NCBI GenBank assembly: GCA_040752115.1
Contig: JBFMFB010000008.1
Coordinates: 1 to 64,000 of the forward strand
DNA: 64,000 nt
Reading direction: 5' to 3'
Origin: JBFMFB01 sp040752115
Lineage (GTDB): Bacteria > Pseudomonadota > Gammaproteobacteria > Burkholderiales > Sulfuricellaceae
Part shown: positions 1 through 8,177 of the stretch, piece by piece
Position numbering within the stretch: position 1 is the stretch's first letter
Layout of the letters: every line of letters starts with the position of its first letter
Program-made: the position numbers and the translations under genes
Notes under the pieces: generated by a model
Told to the model about the DNA's origin: nothing
Database searches by the model: none
What the model saw: the letters and a program-made list of their open reading frames with translations, nothing else

Positions 1-466
1 CGTTACCAACCATCCGGGAGGCAAGATTGAGCTACACTTATCCGCAACCGCCACCATGAATTGGCGGCTAAAGTGCCTGGGTAAAATTCAACGCGCAGGA
101 CTGGGTAATTTTAAACGCGCACCGACAACGTGCAGCCTTATGAGCATGGTCACGGCGAAACCAAGAAAACAGGTTTTGCCTTGCACAATTTGGAGCCGCT
201 GAAGCCGACCAATATGGTTGATGGGCGGGAGCAGCGGATTTGGAAGATGCCACCGTCGCCAACACGCAAGCGCGACCGGAGCCAGACGTTTGATGGAATC
301 GCGCAGGCCGTGGTGATGCAGCGGGCTAACTAAAAGTGGACCCCAATAAAATACCTATCATTTTATCGGGCCGGTGTATAAAATTGCATTCAACTATAAA
401 TTTCGCCTAAAATCAACACGCATCACATTTTTTTCCACCTCGTCACTTGGTTTTATCACACCACCC
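1..466. other. Gene-poor left margin, possible decayed mobile-element end
   Basis: I find no credible gene here; the short open frames have no recognisable sequence and no ribosome-binding site. Two imperfect 21-nt direct copies lie at 77-97 and 101-121 (18 of 21 matches, start-to-start 24 nt), both beginning CTGGGTAA and ending ACGCGCA. Closely spaced short terminal repeats of this kind are typical of IS21-family ends, so this may be a relic of such an element; that is an inference. GGCTAAC at 324-330 resembles an integron core site read from the other strand (GTTAGCC) but deviates from GTTRRRY. A TATAAA box at 377-382 could be the -10 for intI, but no good -35 is visible. Confidence 0.3.
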
Positions 467-1441
467 ATGCCGGACACCCAAAATTCTCCCAAATTGCTGG
501 AGCAGGTGCGTGCGAAGCTTCGCGTGAAGCACTATAGCATCCGCACCGAGCGGGCGTATCTGGACTGGATCAGGCGCTTTATTCTCTTTCACGGCAAGAA
601 ACATCCGGCCGAAATGGGTGCGCCTCAGGTCGAGGCATTTTTGTCGCATCTGGCGGTGGAGGGCAATGTGGCCGCATCGACGCAGAACCAGGCCAAGAGC
701 GCGCTGCTGTTCCTGTACCGGGAGGTGCTGGGCGTCGATTTGCCGTGGCTGGAGAATGTTGCCAAGGCCAAGACGCCGCAACGTCTGCCGGTGGTGCTGA
801 CCATCGGCGAGGTAAAATCCGTTCTGGATCGGCTGGAGGGCACGCTGTGGCTAATGGCGAGCCTGCTTTACGGTTCCGGTCTGCGGCTGATGGAGTGCGT
901 GCGGCTGCGGGTGAAGGATGTGGATTTCGAAATGCACCAGCTTATGGTGCGCGATGGCAAGGGGGCGAAGGATCGGGTGACGATGTTGCCGGCGGCGCTG
1001 GTGGAGCCGCTGAAAGCGCATCTGGCCCGCGTGAAGCGGCTGCACGAGGAGGATATCGCGGCCGGATACGGCGAAGCGTACCTGCCGAATGCTTTGGCGC
1101 GCAAATATCCCGGTGCCGGGCGGAGCTGGGGCTGGCAGTACGTATTTCCCTCGCGCAATCTTTCGGTAGACCCGCGCTCCGGCGTGACACGGCGCCACCA
1201 TGCCGACGAAAAAGCTTTGCAGCGGGCGATGAAGCGCGCGGTCGCTGCCGCCGGCATCAACAAGCCGGCCACGCCGCACGCGTTGCGCCACAGTTTTGCC
1301 ACCCATTTATTGCAGTCTGGCTACGACATCCGCACCGTGCAGGAGCTGCTCGGCCATTCGGACGTAAGCACGACGATGATCTACACCCACGTTCTCAACC
1401 GCGGCGGCAGGGGCGTAGCCAGCCCGCTGGATCGGCTCTGA
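467..1441 (+). CDS. intI: Integron integrase (IntI-type tyrosine recombinase)
   Basis: A 324-residue site-specific tyrosine recombinase that would insert and excise gene cassettes at attI/attC sites. The tyrosine-recombinase catalytic residues are visible: R140 in SGLRLMEC, H271 and R274 in HALRHSFATHLL, H297 in LLGHSDVST and the nucleophile Y306 in MIYTHV. It carries the stretch that separates IntI from XerC/XerD, between the two catalytic boxes (LARKYPGAGRSWGWQYVFPS, about residues 204-223). Length fits chromosomal IntI proteins (about 320-340). The start at 467 matches the family N-terminus; the frame is open back to a GTG at 374 with no support. The stop TGA shares its A with the lnt ATG, so the two genes look translationally coupled. 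Cassettes, if any, would lie to the left of the window. Confidence 0.88.
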   Translation: MPDTQNSPKLLEQVRAKLRVKHYSIRTERAYLDWIRRFILFHGKKHPAEMGAPQVEAFLSHLAVEGNVAASTQNQAKSALLFLYREVLGVDLPWLENVAKAKTPQRLPVVLTIGEVKSVLDRLEGTLWLMASLLYGSGLRLMECVRLRVKDVDFEMHQLMVRDGKGAKDRVTMLPAALVEPLKAHLARVKRLHEEDIAAGYGEAYLPNALARKYPGAGRSWGWQYVFPSRNLSVDPRSGVTRRHHADEKALQRAMKRAVAAAGINKPATPHALRHSFATHLLQSGYDIRTVQELLGHSDVSTTMIYTHVLNRGGRGVASPLDRL

Positions 1442-2982
1442 TGCGCCGCCTGCTCAAGCCCCTTCTCGCCTTTGTGCTCGGGCTGTTCACCGTTCTCGGC
1501 TTCGCGCCGTTCTATTTCTTCCCGATCCCGATATTGACGCTGGCCGGGCTGTTCCACCTCTGGCTGCACGCGCCGTCGCGCCGCGCCGCGATGCTGCTGG
1601 GCTTTGCCTTCGGCTTCGGCATGTTCGGCGCGGGGGCGAGCTGGGTGTATGTCTCCATGCACGACTTCGGCGCGATGCCGGCGCCCCTCGCGGTGGCGGC
1701 GACGATGCTGTTCTGCGCCGTTCTCGCCCTGTTTCCGGCGCTGGCCGGTTTGCTGCAGCAACTGCTCGGGCGCGGGCCGAGCGCATGGAAAGCGGGGCTG
1801 ATCATCCCCGCCGCATGGGTGGTCGGCGAATGGGTGCGCGGCTGGGTGTTGACCGGCTTCCCCTGGCTGGCGACGGGGTATTCGCAGGTGCCGGCCAGCC
1901 CCCTGGCGGGATTCGCGCCGGTGCTGGGAGTGTACGGCGTGTCGCTCGCCGTCGCCGCAAGCGCGGGGCTGCTGGCGCTGGGTGTCGAAGGCGGAAGGGG
2001 GAAGGGAGGCGGAGCTTCATCCTTCATCCTTCATCCTTCCGCCTTCATTTTCTTGGCCCTATGGCTCGGCGGCTTCGCGCTGCAGCAGGTCGAATGGACT
2101 CGCCCCGCCGGCGCGCCGGTGGCGGTGAGCCTGGTGCAGGGCAACATCCCGCAGGAAATGAAGTGGCGCCCGGACAAGGTGCGCGGCACGCTTTCCGCCT
2201 ACGAGCGGCTGGCGCGCGAGAGCGCCGGGCGGCTGGTCGTGCTGCCGGAAACCGCGCTGCCGATGTTCTACGACGAGGTGCCGCCCGGATACCTGGAAAG
2301 CCTGGCGGAAACCGCGCGCGCCCGCGGCGGCGACCTGATCGTCGGCATCCCCGAATACCGGGCGCTGGACAAGGGCGGCGAGTATTTCAACAGCGCCTTC
2401 AGCTTCGGCGCCGCGCCGCCGCAAATCTACCGCAAGTCCCATCTGGTTCCGTTCGGCGAATACATCCCGCTCAAGCCCATGTTCGGCTGGGTGCTGAACG
2501 TGCTGCACATTCCGCTCGCCGATTTTTCTCGCGGCGCGGCGGTACAGCAGCCGATGGACGTGGCCGGGCAGAAGCTGGCGGTGGACATCTGCTACGAGGA
2601 CGTGTTCGGCGAGGAGATCATCCGCCAGTTGCCGCAGGCGACCATGCTCGCCAACCTCAGCAACGACGCCTGGTTCGGCCGCTCCTTCGGCCCGCCGCAG
2701 CACCTCCAGATCGCCCAGGCGCGCGCGCTGGAAACCGGCCGCTGGCTGCTGCGCGCCACCAACACCGGGGTGACGGCGATCATCGACCAGAAGGGCGAAG
2801 TGGTGCGGCAGGCGCCGCAGTTCGTGGTTGCCGTGCTGGAGGGCGAAGCGCAGGGGTTCGCGGGCGAGACGCCCTATGTGCGCTTCGGCAACCGGGCTGT
2901 GCTGGTGCTGGCGGGGCTGATGCTGGCGCTGGGCGTGATCGCGGCACGGTCAAAACTTTCCCCTTTGAAAAAGGGGGAGTGA
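1441..2982 (+). CDS. lnt: Apolipoprotein N-acyltransferase
   Basis: A 513-residue inner-membrane enzyme that adds the third acyl chain to the N-terminal cysteine of lipoproteins, the step before Lol-dependent sorting. An N-terminal block of hydrophobic helices (about residues 1-220) is followed by a nitrilase-type domain and a final helix near the C-terminus. The catalytic triad is visible: E270 in VLPETALP, K332 in YRKSHLVPFGEY and C384 in DICYEDVFGEE, followed by NLSNDAWFG. The usual upstream neighbour (corC/ybeX) is replaced by intI, with which lnt overlaps by one base. Two oddities: residues about 183-202 come from a repetitive in-frame insert, and the last residues (SPLKKGE) plus the stop codon come from an intergenic repeat at 2952-3042. 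Confidence 0.96.
   Translation: MRRLLKPLLAFVLGLFTVLGFAPFYFFPIPILTLAGLFHLWLHAPSRRAAMLLGFAFGFGMFGAGASWVYVSMHDFGAMPAPLAVAATMLFCAVLALFPALAGLLQQLLGRGPSAWKAGLIIPAAWVVGEWVRGWVLTGFPWLATGYSQVPASPLAGFAPVLGVYGVSLAVAASAGLLALGVEGGRGKGGGASSFILHPSAFIFLALWLGGFALQQVEWTRPAGAPVAVSLVQGNIPQEMKWRPDKVRGTLSAYERLARESAGRLVVLPETALPMFYDEVPPGYLESLAETARARGGDLIVGIPEYRALDKGGEYFNSAFSFGAAPPQIYRKSHLVPFGEYIPLKPMFGWVLNVLHIPLADFSRGAAVQQPMDVAGQKLAVDICYEDVFGEEIIRQLPQATMLANLSNDAWFGRSFGPPQHLQIAQARALETGRWLLRATNTGVTAIIDQKGEVVRQAPQFVVAVLEGEAQGFAGETPYVRFGNRAVLVLAGLMLALGVIAARSKLSPLKKGE
1987..2050. repeat. Repetitive insert inside lnt
   Basis: GAAGGCGGAAGG at the left end is the reverse complement of CCTTCCGCCTTC at the right end, and between them TTCATCC is repeated in tandem three times. 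The whole unit keeps the lnt frame and encodes a Gly-rich then hydrophobic stretch (GGRGKGGGASS, FILHPSAFIF) between two predicted membrane helices. The inverted structure resembles the dispersed intergenic repeats elsewhere in the window, so an insertion into the gene is likely. Confidence 0.7.
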
Positions 2983-3042
2983 GGGGGATTCGCGGACACC
3001 GCGGGAATCCCCCCTGGCCCCCCTTTGACAAGGGGGGAACAT
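2952..3042. repeat. C/G-rich inverted repeat, CCCCTTTGAnAAGGGGG family (copy 1)
   Basis: Two arms, CCCCTTTGAAAAAGGGGG on the left and CCCCCCTTTGACAAGGGGGG on the right, each self-complementary, flank a centre in which GGGGGATTCGCGG pairs with CCGCGGGAATCCCCC. The left arm reads into lnt and provides its TGA stop. A partial relative (GAATCCCCCGCCTCCTTTGACAG) lies at about 3515-3543 and another at 4184-4212. Confidence 0.75.
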
Positions 3043-3061
3043 TTTGGGAACCACATCGAAA

Positions 3062-3331
3062 ATGAACGCGACAAGCTGGTTCTGCTACCTGCTGCGCTGC
3101 GCCGACGGCACGCTCTACGCGGGCATCACCAACGATCTCGCCAAACGCCTGGCGGCGCACAACCGGGGCGAGGCGTCCAAATACACCCGTTCGCGCCTGC
3201 CGGCCGTGCTGGTGTACGCCGAGCCGCACCCCGACCGCGCCGCCGCCAGCCGGCGGGAGATGCAGCTCAAGAAAATGCGGCGGGAGGAGAAGCTGGCGCT
3301 GGCCGAATCCCCCCGGCCCTTTTATCCTTAA
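3062..3331 (+). CDS. GIY-YIG nuclease-domain protein (YhbQ/UPF0213 type)
   Basis: An 89-residue single-domain protein of the GIY-YIG family as found in small UPF0213 proteins. Visible features: the CYLLRCADGTLYAGITNDL segment, corresponding to the G(I/L)Y...YxG(I/V)T core, then KRLAAHNRG, KYTRSRLP and a Lys/Arg-rich C-terminal helix (REMQLKKMRREEK) typical of the family. The ATG at 3062 gives the standard N-terminus; a TTG at 3044 would add six residues with no support. The cellular role of these stand-alone proteins is not settled; some act on structured nucleic acid in vitro. It sits between two intergenic repeats and appears to be a single-gene unit. Confidence 0.85.
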   Translation: MNATSWFCYLLRCADGTLYAGITNDLAKRLAAHNRGEASKYTRSRLPAVLVYAEPHPDRAAASRREMQLKKMRREEKLALAESPRPFYP

Positions 3332-3341
3332 AACGGCAGTC

Positions 3342-3488
3342 AACCACGAATGACACGAATTTTCACGAATAAACACAAATAGTTAGAACATAATTTCGCC
3401 TCACCAAACGGATGAGCCAAGCACGAATGGTTAATTCGTTGATTATTCGTGAACATTCGTGCCTCATTCGTGCAAATTCGTGGTTAAT
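3342..3488. repeat. CACGAAT-family inverted repeat, copy 1
   Basis: The left arm contains CCACGAATGACACGAAT followed by two degenerate units; the right arm contains ATTCGTGAACATTCGTGCC and ends ATTCGTGGTTAA. Units of seven bases recur every 9-10 bases. The element begins about ten bases after the stop of the GIY-YIG gene. It fills the gap up to the promoter of the next gene; no gene lies in 3332-3607. Confidence 0.85.
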
Positions 3489-3545
3489 CGCTTTTTTAGG
3501 TTTATTCGTGGGGGTGAATCCCCCGCCTCCTTTGACAGGGGTGAC

Positions 3546-3573
3546 TTGCCATATTAGAGATTTCTAATACAAT
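3546..3573 (+). promoter_or_regulatory. Sigma-70 promoter with a palindrome in its spacer
   Basis: TTGCCA at 3546-3551 and TACAAT at 3568-3573 are separated by 16 bases and sit about 35 bases before the DUF3365 start codon. The spacer contains a perfect dyad, ATTAGA at 3553-3558 and TCTAAT at 3563-3568 with a 4-base centre, placed where a bound repressor would block polymerase. Confidence 0.6.
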
Positions 3574-3607
3574 TGACCCCCCATCCCTGACGAAAGGAAA
3601 AACCGCC

Positions 3608-4204
3608 ATGAAGAAACTCCTGCCCTTCGCCGCCGCTTCGCTGTTCGTTCTTTCCGCCGCGCCGGCGCTCGCCGCCGACGATCTCGCCAAGTACCAGGAA
3701 GAAAGCCGCAAGGCCGCGCAAGGCTTCATGCAGCAACTGGGCGGCGAGCTGAAGAAGGAAATCTCGGCCAACGGCCCGGAATCCGCAATCAAGGTGTGCA
3801 AGACGCTTGCGCCGGCCATCGCCAACGAGCTTTCCAACAAGAATGGCTGGAAAGTGGCGCGGGTGTCGCTGAAGCCCCGCAACCCGCTGCTGGGCGCCGC
3901 CGATGCCTGGGAGCAGAAGGTGCTGGCCGATTTCGACCAGCGCGCGGCCAAGGGGGAAAAGCCGGAAGCGATGGAATTCTCCGAAGTGGTGGCCGAGCCG
4001 CAGGGCAAATACTTCCGCTACATGAAGGCGCTGCCGGTGCAGCCGGTATGCCTCACCTGCCACGGCGCGGCCGGCGACATTCCCGAAGGGGTGAAGGCCC
4101 GGCTTGCCGCCGAATATCCGCACGACAAGGCCACCGGCTACAGCGCGGGGCAGATCCGCGGGGCGATCACGATCAAGCGGCAAATCCCCCCAACCCCTCT
4201 TTGA
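3608..4204 (+). CDS. Exported mono-heme c-type protein, DUF3365 (Tll0287-like)
   Basis: A 198-residue periplasmic protein. Residues 1-22 form a signal peptide (KK, hydrophobic core, APALAAD cleavage region). The mature part has the DUF3365 layout, including KVCKTLAPAIANEL, WKVARVSLKPRNP and a single heme c site C148-L-T-C151-H152. Members are proposed to be heme or redox sensors or electron carriers; the true function is unknown. A ribosome-binding site (GAAAGGA) precedes the ATG. The last residues (IPPTPL) and the TGA stop lie inside a C/G-rich repeat, so the original C-terminus may have been altered. It has its own promoter and is followed by a terminator, so it is monocistronic. Confidence 0.85.
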   Translation: MKKLLPFAAASLFVLSAAPALAADDLAKYQEESRKAAQGFMQQLGGELKKEISANGPESAIKVCKTLAPAIANELSNKNGWKVARVSLKPRNPLLGAADAWEQKVLADFDQRAAKGEKPEAMEFSEVVAEPQGKYFRYMKALPVQPVCLTCHGAAGDIPEGVKARLAAEYPHDKATGYSAGQIRGAITIKRQIPPTPL

Positions 4205-4212
4205 CAAGGGGG
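4184..4212. repeat. C/G-rich repeat, CCCCTCTTTGACAAGGGG family (copy 2, partial)
   Basis: AATCCCCCCAACCCC followed by TCTTTGACAAGGGGGG matches the right half of the copy at 2952-3042. It overlaps the 3' end of the DUF3365 gene and supplies its stop codon. Confidence 0.65.
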
Positions 4213-4250
4213 GCTTATCACAAGCCGCCTGGCAGGTACATCTGCGCTCG

Positions 4251-4273
4251 CCCCGGCCGCGGCCGGGGTTTTT
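4251..4273 (+). terminator. Intrinsic terminator after the DUF3365 gene
   Basis: A perfect 18-base G/C palindrome (CCCCGGCCG/CGGCCGGGG, 4251-4268) is followed directly by five T residues. It separates the DUF3365 gene from glyQ. Confidence 0.8.
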
Positions 4274-4323
4274 CATCGCCCCGGAAATGAAGTAGAATCA
4301 GGCCTTTTCGTTAGGTTCGATTC

Positions 4324-5199
<876 letters not shown>

Positions 5200-5216
5200 C
5201 CTGGGAAAAGCGTTTT

Positions 5217-5340
5217 AGCCACGAATGACACGAATGTTCACGAATAATCCCGACATTGCTCATGGGGCCGTGCTCACCCGGACGGTGTGCTGCAAATCAG
5301 TCGCGCTCCATTGCTCTTTAATTCGTGTCATTCGTGGCCA
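5217..5340. repeat. CACGAAT-family inverted repeat, copy 2
   Basis: Left arm GCCACGAATGACACGAATG, right arm ending ATTCGTGTCATTCGTGGCC. The stretch just before it, CCTGGGAAAAGCGTTTTAG, is shared with copies 4 and 6. The central part (TGCTCATGGGGC, GTGCTCACCCGGA, TGTGCTGC) is nearly the same as in copy 3. It starts within 20 bases of the glyQ stop codon. Confidence 0.88.
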
Positions 5341-5364
5341 AATAAGCTTTTAAACGGGGTTATT

Positions 5365-5419
5365 GTAGGGTGCGCGGTGCGCACCATTCTGGATTCGGTG
5401 CGCACGGCGCACCCAGCCT
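5365..5419. repeat. GTAGGGTGCGC hairpin repeat
   Basis: TGTAGGGTGCGCGGTGCGCACC pairs imperfectly with GGTGCGCACGGCGCACCCAG around a short centre, forming a long hairpin just before glyS. It is related in layout to the GTAGGTTGGGTTAG and GTAGGATGGGT hairpins at 12448-12565 and 23754-23827. Confidence 0.6.
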
Positions 5420-5431
5420 GTTTGGGACATC

Positions 5432-7498
5432 ATGCAAGAAACGCTTTTGATCGAACTGCTGACCGAGGAGCTGCCGCCGAAATCGCTGGCGCGGCTGTCC
5501 GAGGCTTTCAGCGAGGGCATCTACGCCGGCCTGGGCGAGCTCGGCTTCCTCGCCGCGGGCAGCCGCTACCGGCCGTTCGCCACGCCGCGCCGGCTGGCGG
5601 TGATGGTGTCGAACGTGCTGGACCGGCAGCCCGACCGGCCGGTGGAGCGCAAGGGGCCGGCGGTGGCGGCGGGGCTGGATGCCGACGGCAAGCCCACGCC
5701 CGCCCTGCAGGGCTTCGCCCGCTCCTGCGGCGTGGCGGTGGAGCAGCTTGAAAAAATGCACGACGGCAAGAACGAGTGCTTCGCCTTCCGCACCGTCAAG
5801 CCGGGCGAGGCGCTGGAAGCGCATCTCGCCGCCGTGGTGGGCGCCGCGCTGAAGAAACTGCCCGCGCCGAAACTGATGCGCTGGGGCAGCAACGACGCCG
5901 AGTTCGTGCGTCCGGTGCATCGCCTGATCATGCTCCACGGCGACCGGATCGTGCCCGGCGAAGTGCTCGGGCTCGCCAGCGGGCGCATCACCGGCGGGCA
6001 CCGCTTCATGGGCGACGCGGAAATCTCCGTGGCCGCCGCGCAGGATTACGAAACGACCCTGATGGCGCGCGGAAAGCTGATCGCGGATTACACCCGGCGC
6101 ATGGAAATGATCCAGGACTTCCTCACCGAACAGGCGCGCGGCTCGACCATCCTGGGCGACAATGCGCTGCTCAATGAGGTCACCTCGCTGGTGGAATACC
6201 CCCAGGTGTACGCCGGGACGTTCAGCGAGGATTTCCTTTCCGTGCCGCAGGAATGCCTGGCGCTCTCGATGAAGCAGCACCAGAAATACTTCCCGCTGGC
6301 GGACGCGAACGGCAAGCTGCTGCCGCGCTTCCTGGTGGTGAGCAACCTCAAGGCGGACGATCCCTCGCACATCGTCCGCGGCAACGAGCGGGTGCTGCGG
6401 GCGCGCCTGTCCGACGCCAAGTTCTTCTACGACCAGGACCGCAAGACCCGGCTCGAAGACCGGGTGGCGAAGCTCGGCAACGTGGTGTACCACAACAAGC
6501 TCGGCACGCAACTGGAGCGCGTGCAGCGCCTGCGCAAGCTGGCCGGCGCGATCGCCGCGAAGCTCGGCGCCAATGTCGAGCTGGCCGAGCGCGCGGCGTA
6601 CCTGTGCAAGGCCGATCTGCTGACCGACATGGTGGGCGAGTTCCCCGAGCTGCAGGGCGTGATGGGCAAGTACTATGCGCGCCACGACAACGAGCCGGCC
6701 GAGGTCGCGCAGGCGATCGAGGAGCACTACTATCCCCGCTTCGCCGGCGACGGCCTGCCGGCGGACAACATCGGCGCCGCCGCGGCGCTCGCCGACAAGC
6801 TCGATGCGCTGGTCGGCATCTACGGCATCGGGCTGGTTCCGACCGGCGACAAGGATCCCTTCGGCCTGCGCCGCCATGCCTTGGGGGTGCTGCGCATCCT
6901 CGCCGAGAAGGAGCTGCCGCTCGATCTGGTGCAGCTGTTGCAGCTCGCCAGGAGCCAGTTCCCGGACGAAATGGTGGCCGACAGCGTGGCGGTGGACCTG
7001 CACGGCTTCATGCTGGAGCGGCTGCGGAACTACCTGCGCGACAGGGGCTACGAGCCGAACGAAATCGAGGCGGTGGTGAGCCAGAGCCCGACCCGGATCG
7101 ATCTGGTCACGCCGCGTCTGGCAGCGGTCCAGGCATTCCGCAAGCTGCCGGAAGCGGAGGCGCTGGCAACGGCCAACAAACGCATCCAGAACATCCTGAA
7201 GAAAACCGCCGCCCCCGAGGGAGAGCCGGATCCGGCGCTGATGTCGGAAACCGCGGAAAAAACCCTGTTCGAGGCGATGAACGGTCTGGCGCCGACGGTG
7301 TCTTCCTTCGTGCAAAACCGCGAATACACCGACGCCCTGTGCCGGCTGGCGGGCGTGCGCCGGGAGGTGGATACCTTCTTCGACGAAGTGATGGTGATGA
7401 CCGACGAGCCGCTGACCCGCAACAACCGCCTGGCGCTGCTGAAGGCGCTGGGCGGGGTGATGAACCAGGTGGCGGATATTTCGAAGCTGGCCGGTTGA
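5432..7498 (+). CDS. glyS: Glycyl-tRNA synthetase beta subunit
   Basis: A 688-residue tRNA-binding subunit of the alpha2beta2 glycyl-tRNA synthetase. The N-terminus (TLLIELLTEELPPKSL) is diagnostic, followed by FATPRRLAV, the LMRWGSNDAEFVRPVH motif, SLVEYPQVYAGTF, an HD-like region (KYYARHDNEPAEVAQAIEEHY, DPFGLRRHALGVLRIL) and a C-terminal DALR-type anticodon-binding region with FFDEVMVM. Full family length. It begins 12 bases after a palindromic repeat, and no strong ribosome-binding site is visible. An antisense open frame across nearly the whole gene is a codon-bias shadow. Confidence 0.98.
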   Translation: MQETLLIELLTEELPPKSLARLSEAFSEGIYAGLGELGFLAAGSRYRPFATPRRLAVMVSNVLDRQPDRPVERKGPAVAAGLDADGKPTPALQGFARSCGVAVEQLEKMHDGKNECFAFRTVKPGEALEAHLAAVVGAALKKLPAPKLMRWGSNDAEFVRPVHRLIMLHGDRIVPGEVLGLASGRITGGHRFMGDAEISVAAAQDYETTLMARGKLIADYTRRMEMIQDFLTEQARGSTILGDNALLNEVTSLVEYPQVYAGTFSEDFLSVPQECLALSMKQHQKYFPLADANGKLLPRFLVVSNLKADDPSHIVRGNERVLRARLSDAKFFYDQDRKTRLEDRVAKLGNVVYHNKLGTQLERVQRLRKLAGAIAAKLGANVELAERAAYLCKADLLTDMVGEFPELQGVMGKYYARHDNEPAEVAQAIEEHYYPRFAGDGLPADNIGAAAALADKLDALVGIYGIGLVPTGDKDPFGLRRHALGVLRILAEKELPLDLVQLLQLARSQFPDEMVADSVAVDLHGFMLERLRNYLRDRGYEPNEIEAVVSQSPTRIDLVTPRLAAVQAFRKLPEAEALATANKRIQNILKKTAAPEGEPDPALMSETAEKTLFEAMNGLAPTVSSFVQNREYTDALCRLAGVRREVDTFFDEVMVMTDEPLTRNNRLALLKALGGVMNQVADISKLAG

Positions 7499-7507
7499 TT
7501 TTGAATA

Positions 7508-7624
7508 GACAGGATTTACAGGATTCGGCAGGATCTACAGGATTTTTTCCTGGAGAAATCGGCTTGATTCGGCGGACCATAAAGAAATCCTGTCAATCCT
7601 GGAAGAATCCTGTTAATCCTGTCC
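7508..7624. repeat. GACAGGATTnACAGGAT inverted repeat, copy 1
   Basis: GACAGGATTTACAGGATTC on the left is mirrored by AATCCTGTTAATCCTGTCC on the right, with further AGGATCTACAGGAT and ATCCTGTCAATCCTGG units inside. It fills the space between glyS and gmhB. A shorter copy lies at 62763-62800 between bioB and bioF. Confidence 0.8.
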
Positions 7625-7634
7625 ATTGAACCCT

Positions 7635-8177
7635 ATGAAACTCGTCATTCTCGATCGCGACGGCGTGATCAATTTCGACAGCGACCAGTTCATCAAGAGC
7701 CCGGAGGAGTGGAAGCCCATCCCCGGCAGCCTGGAAGCGATCACCCGCTTGAATCAGGCCGGCTTTCGCGTGGTGCTGGCCACCAACCAGTCCGGCATCG
7801 GGCGCGGTCTGTTCGACATGGCGACGCTCAACGCCATCCACGACAAGATGCACAGGGCGCTGGCCCAACTGGGCGGGCGCGTCGATGCGCTGTTCTACTG
7901 CCCGCATGCCGCCGACTCCAAATGCGAGTGCCGCAAGCCGAGTCCGGGCATGATGGAAGAGATCGCCAGGCGCTTCAACACGTCTCTTGCCGGCGTGCCG
8001 AGCATCGGCGATTCGCTGCGCGACCTGGAAGCCGCCGCCGCGGTGGGCGCGCAGCCGATCCTGGTGCGCACCGGCAAGGGCGAGAAGACCCTCGAGGCCG
8101 GCGGCCTGCCCCCGGACACCCTGGTGTTCGCCAACCTGGCGGAAGTGGTCAAGCACCTGATCTCCAGGGCGCAATGA
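7635..8177 (+). CDS. gmhB: D-glycero-beta-D-manno-heptose 1,7-bisphosphate 7-phosphatase
   Basis: A 180-residue HAD-superfamily phosphatase in ADP-heptose synthesis for the lipopolysaccharide inner core. Visible: the catalytic DRDG motif at residues 7-10, TNQSGIGRG (motif II region), the structural zinc site CPH...CECRKP and the SIGDSLRDLEAA motif of HAD site IV. The ATG at 7635 gives the family start (KLVILDRDG); an upstream TTG would add only three residues. It overlaps plsC by four bases (ATGA), so the two are translationally coupled. Confidence 0.93.
   Translation: MKLVILDRDGVINFDSDQFIKSPEEWKPIPGSLEAITRLNQAGFRVVLATNQSGIGRGLFDMATLNAIHDKMHRALAQLGGRVDALFYCPHAADSKCECRKPSPGMMEEIARRFNTSLAGVPSIGDSLRDLEAAAAVGAQPILVRTGKGEKTLEAGGLPPDTLVFANLAEVVKHLISRAQ

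Noticed and set aside
324..330. GGCTAAC considered as an attI/attC core site
   Set aside because: It breaks the GTTRRRY pattern and no second core with the needed imperfect symmetry was found; kept only as a weak note.
130..333. Open frame of 67 codons in the left margin
   Set aside because: No ribosome-binding site, no recognisable protein sequence, and it overlaps a possible mobile-element remnant.
745..1440. Long 5' extension of the lnt frame inside intI
   Set aside because: The extension is an out-of-frame reading of intI, Gly/Arg/Ala-rich, while the family N-terminus begins at 1441.
3342..3488. CACGAAT units considered as a CRISPR array
   Set aside because: Units are 7 bases, spaced 9-10 bases and mirrored in two arms; there are no 25-40 base direct repeats with unique spacers and no cas genes.
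5360..7315. A 651-codon open frame antisense to glyS
   Set aside because: It mirrors glyS exactly, has His/Arg/Gln-rich low-complexity composition and no family features; it is a shadow of high-GC codon use.
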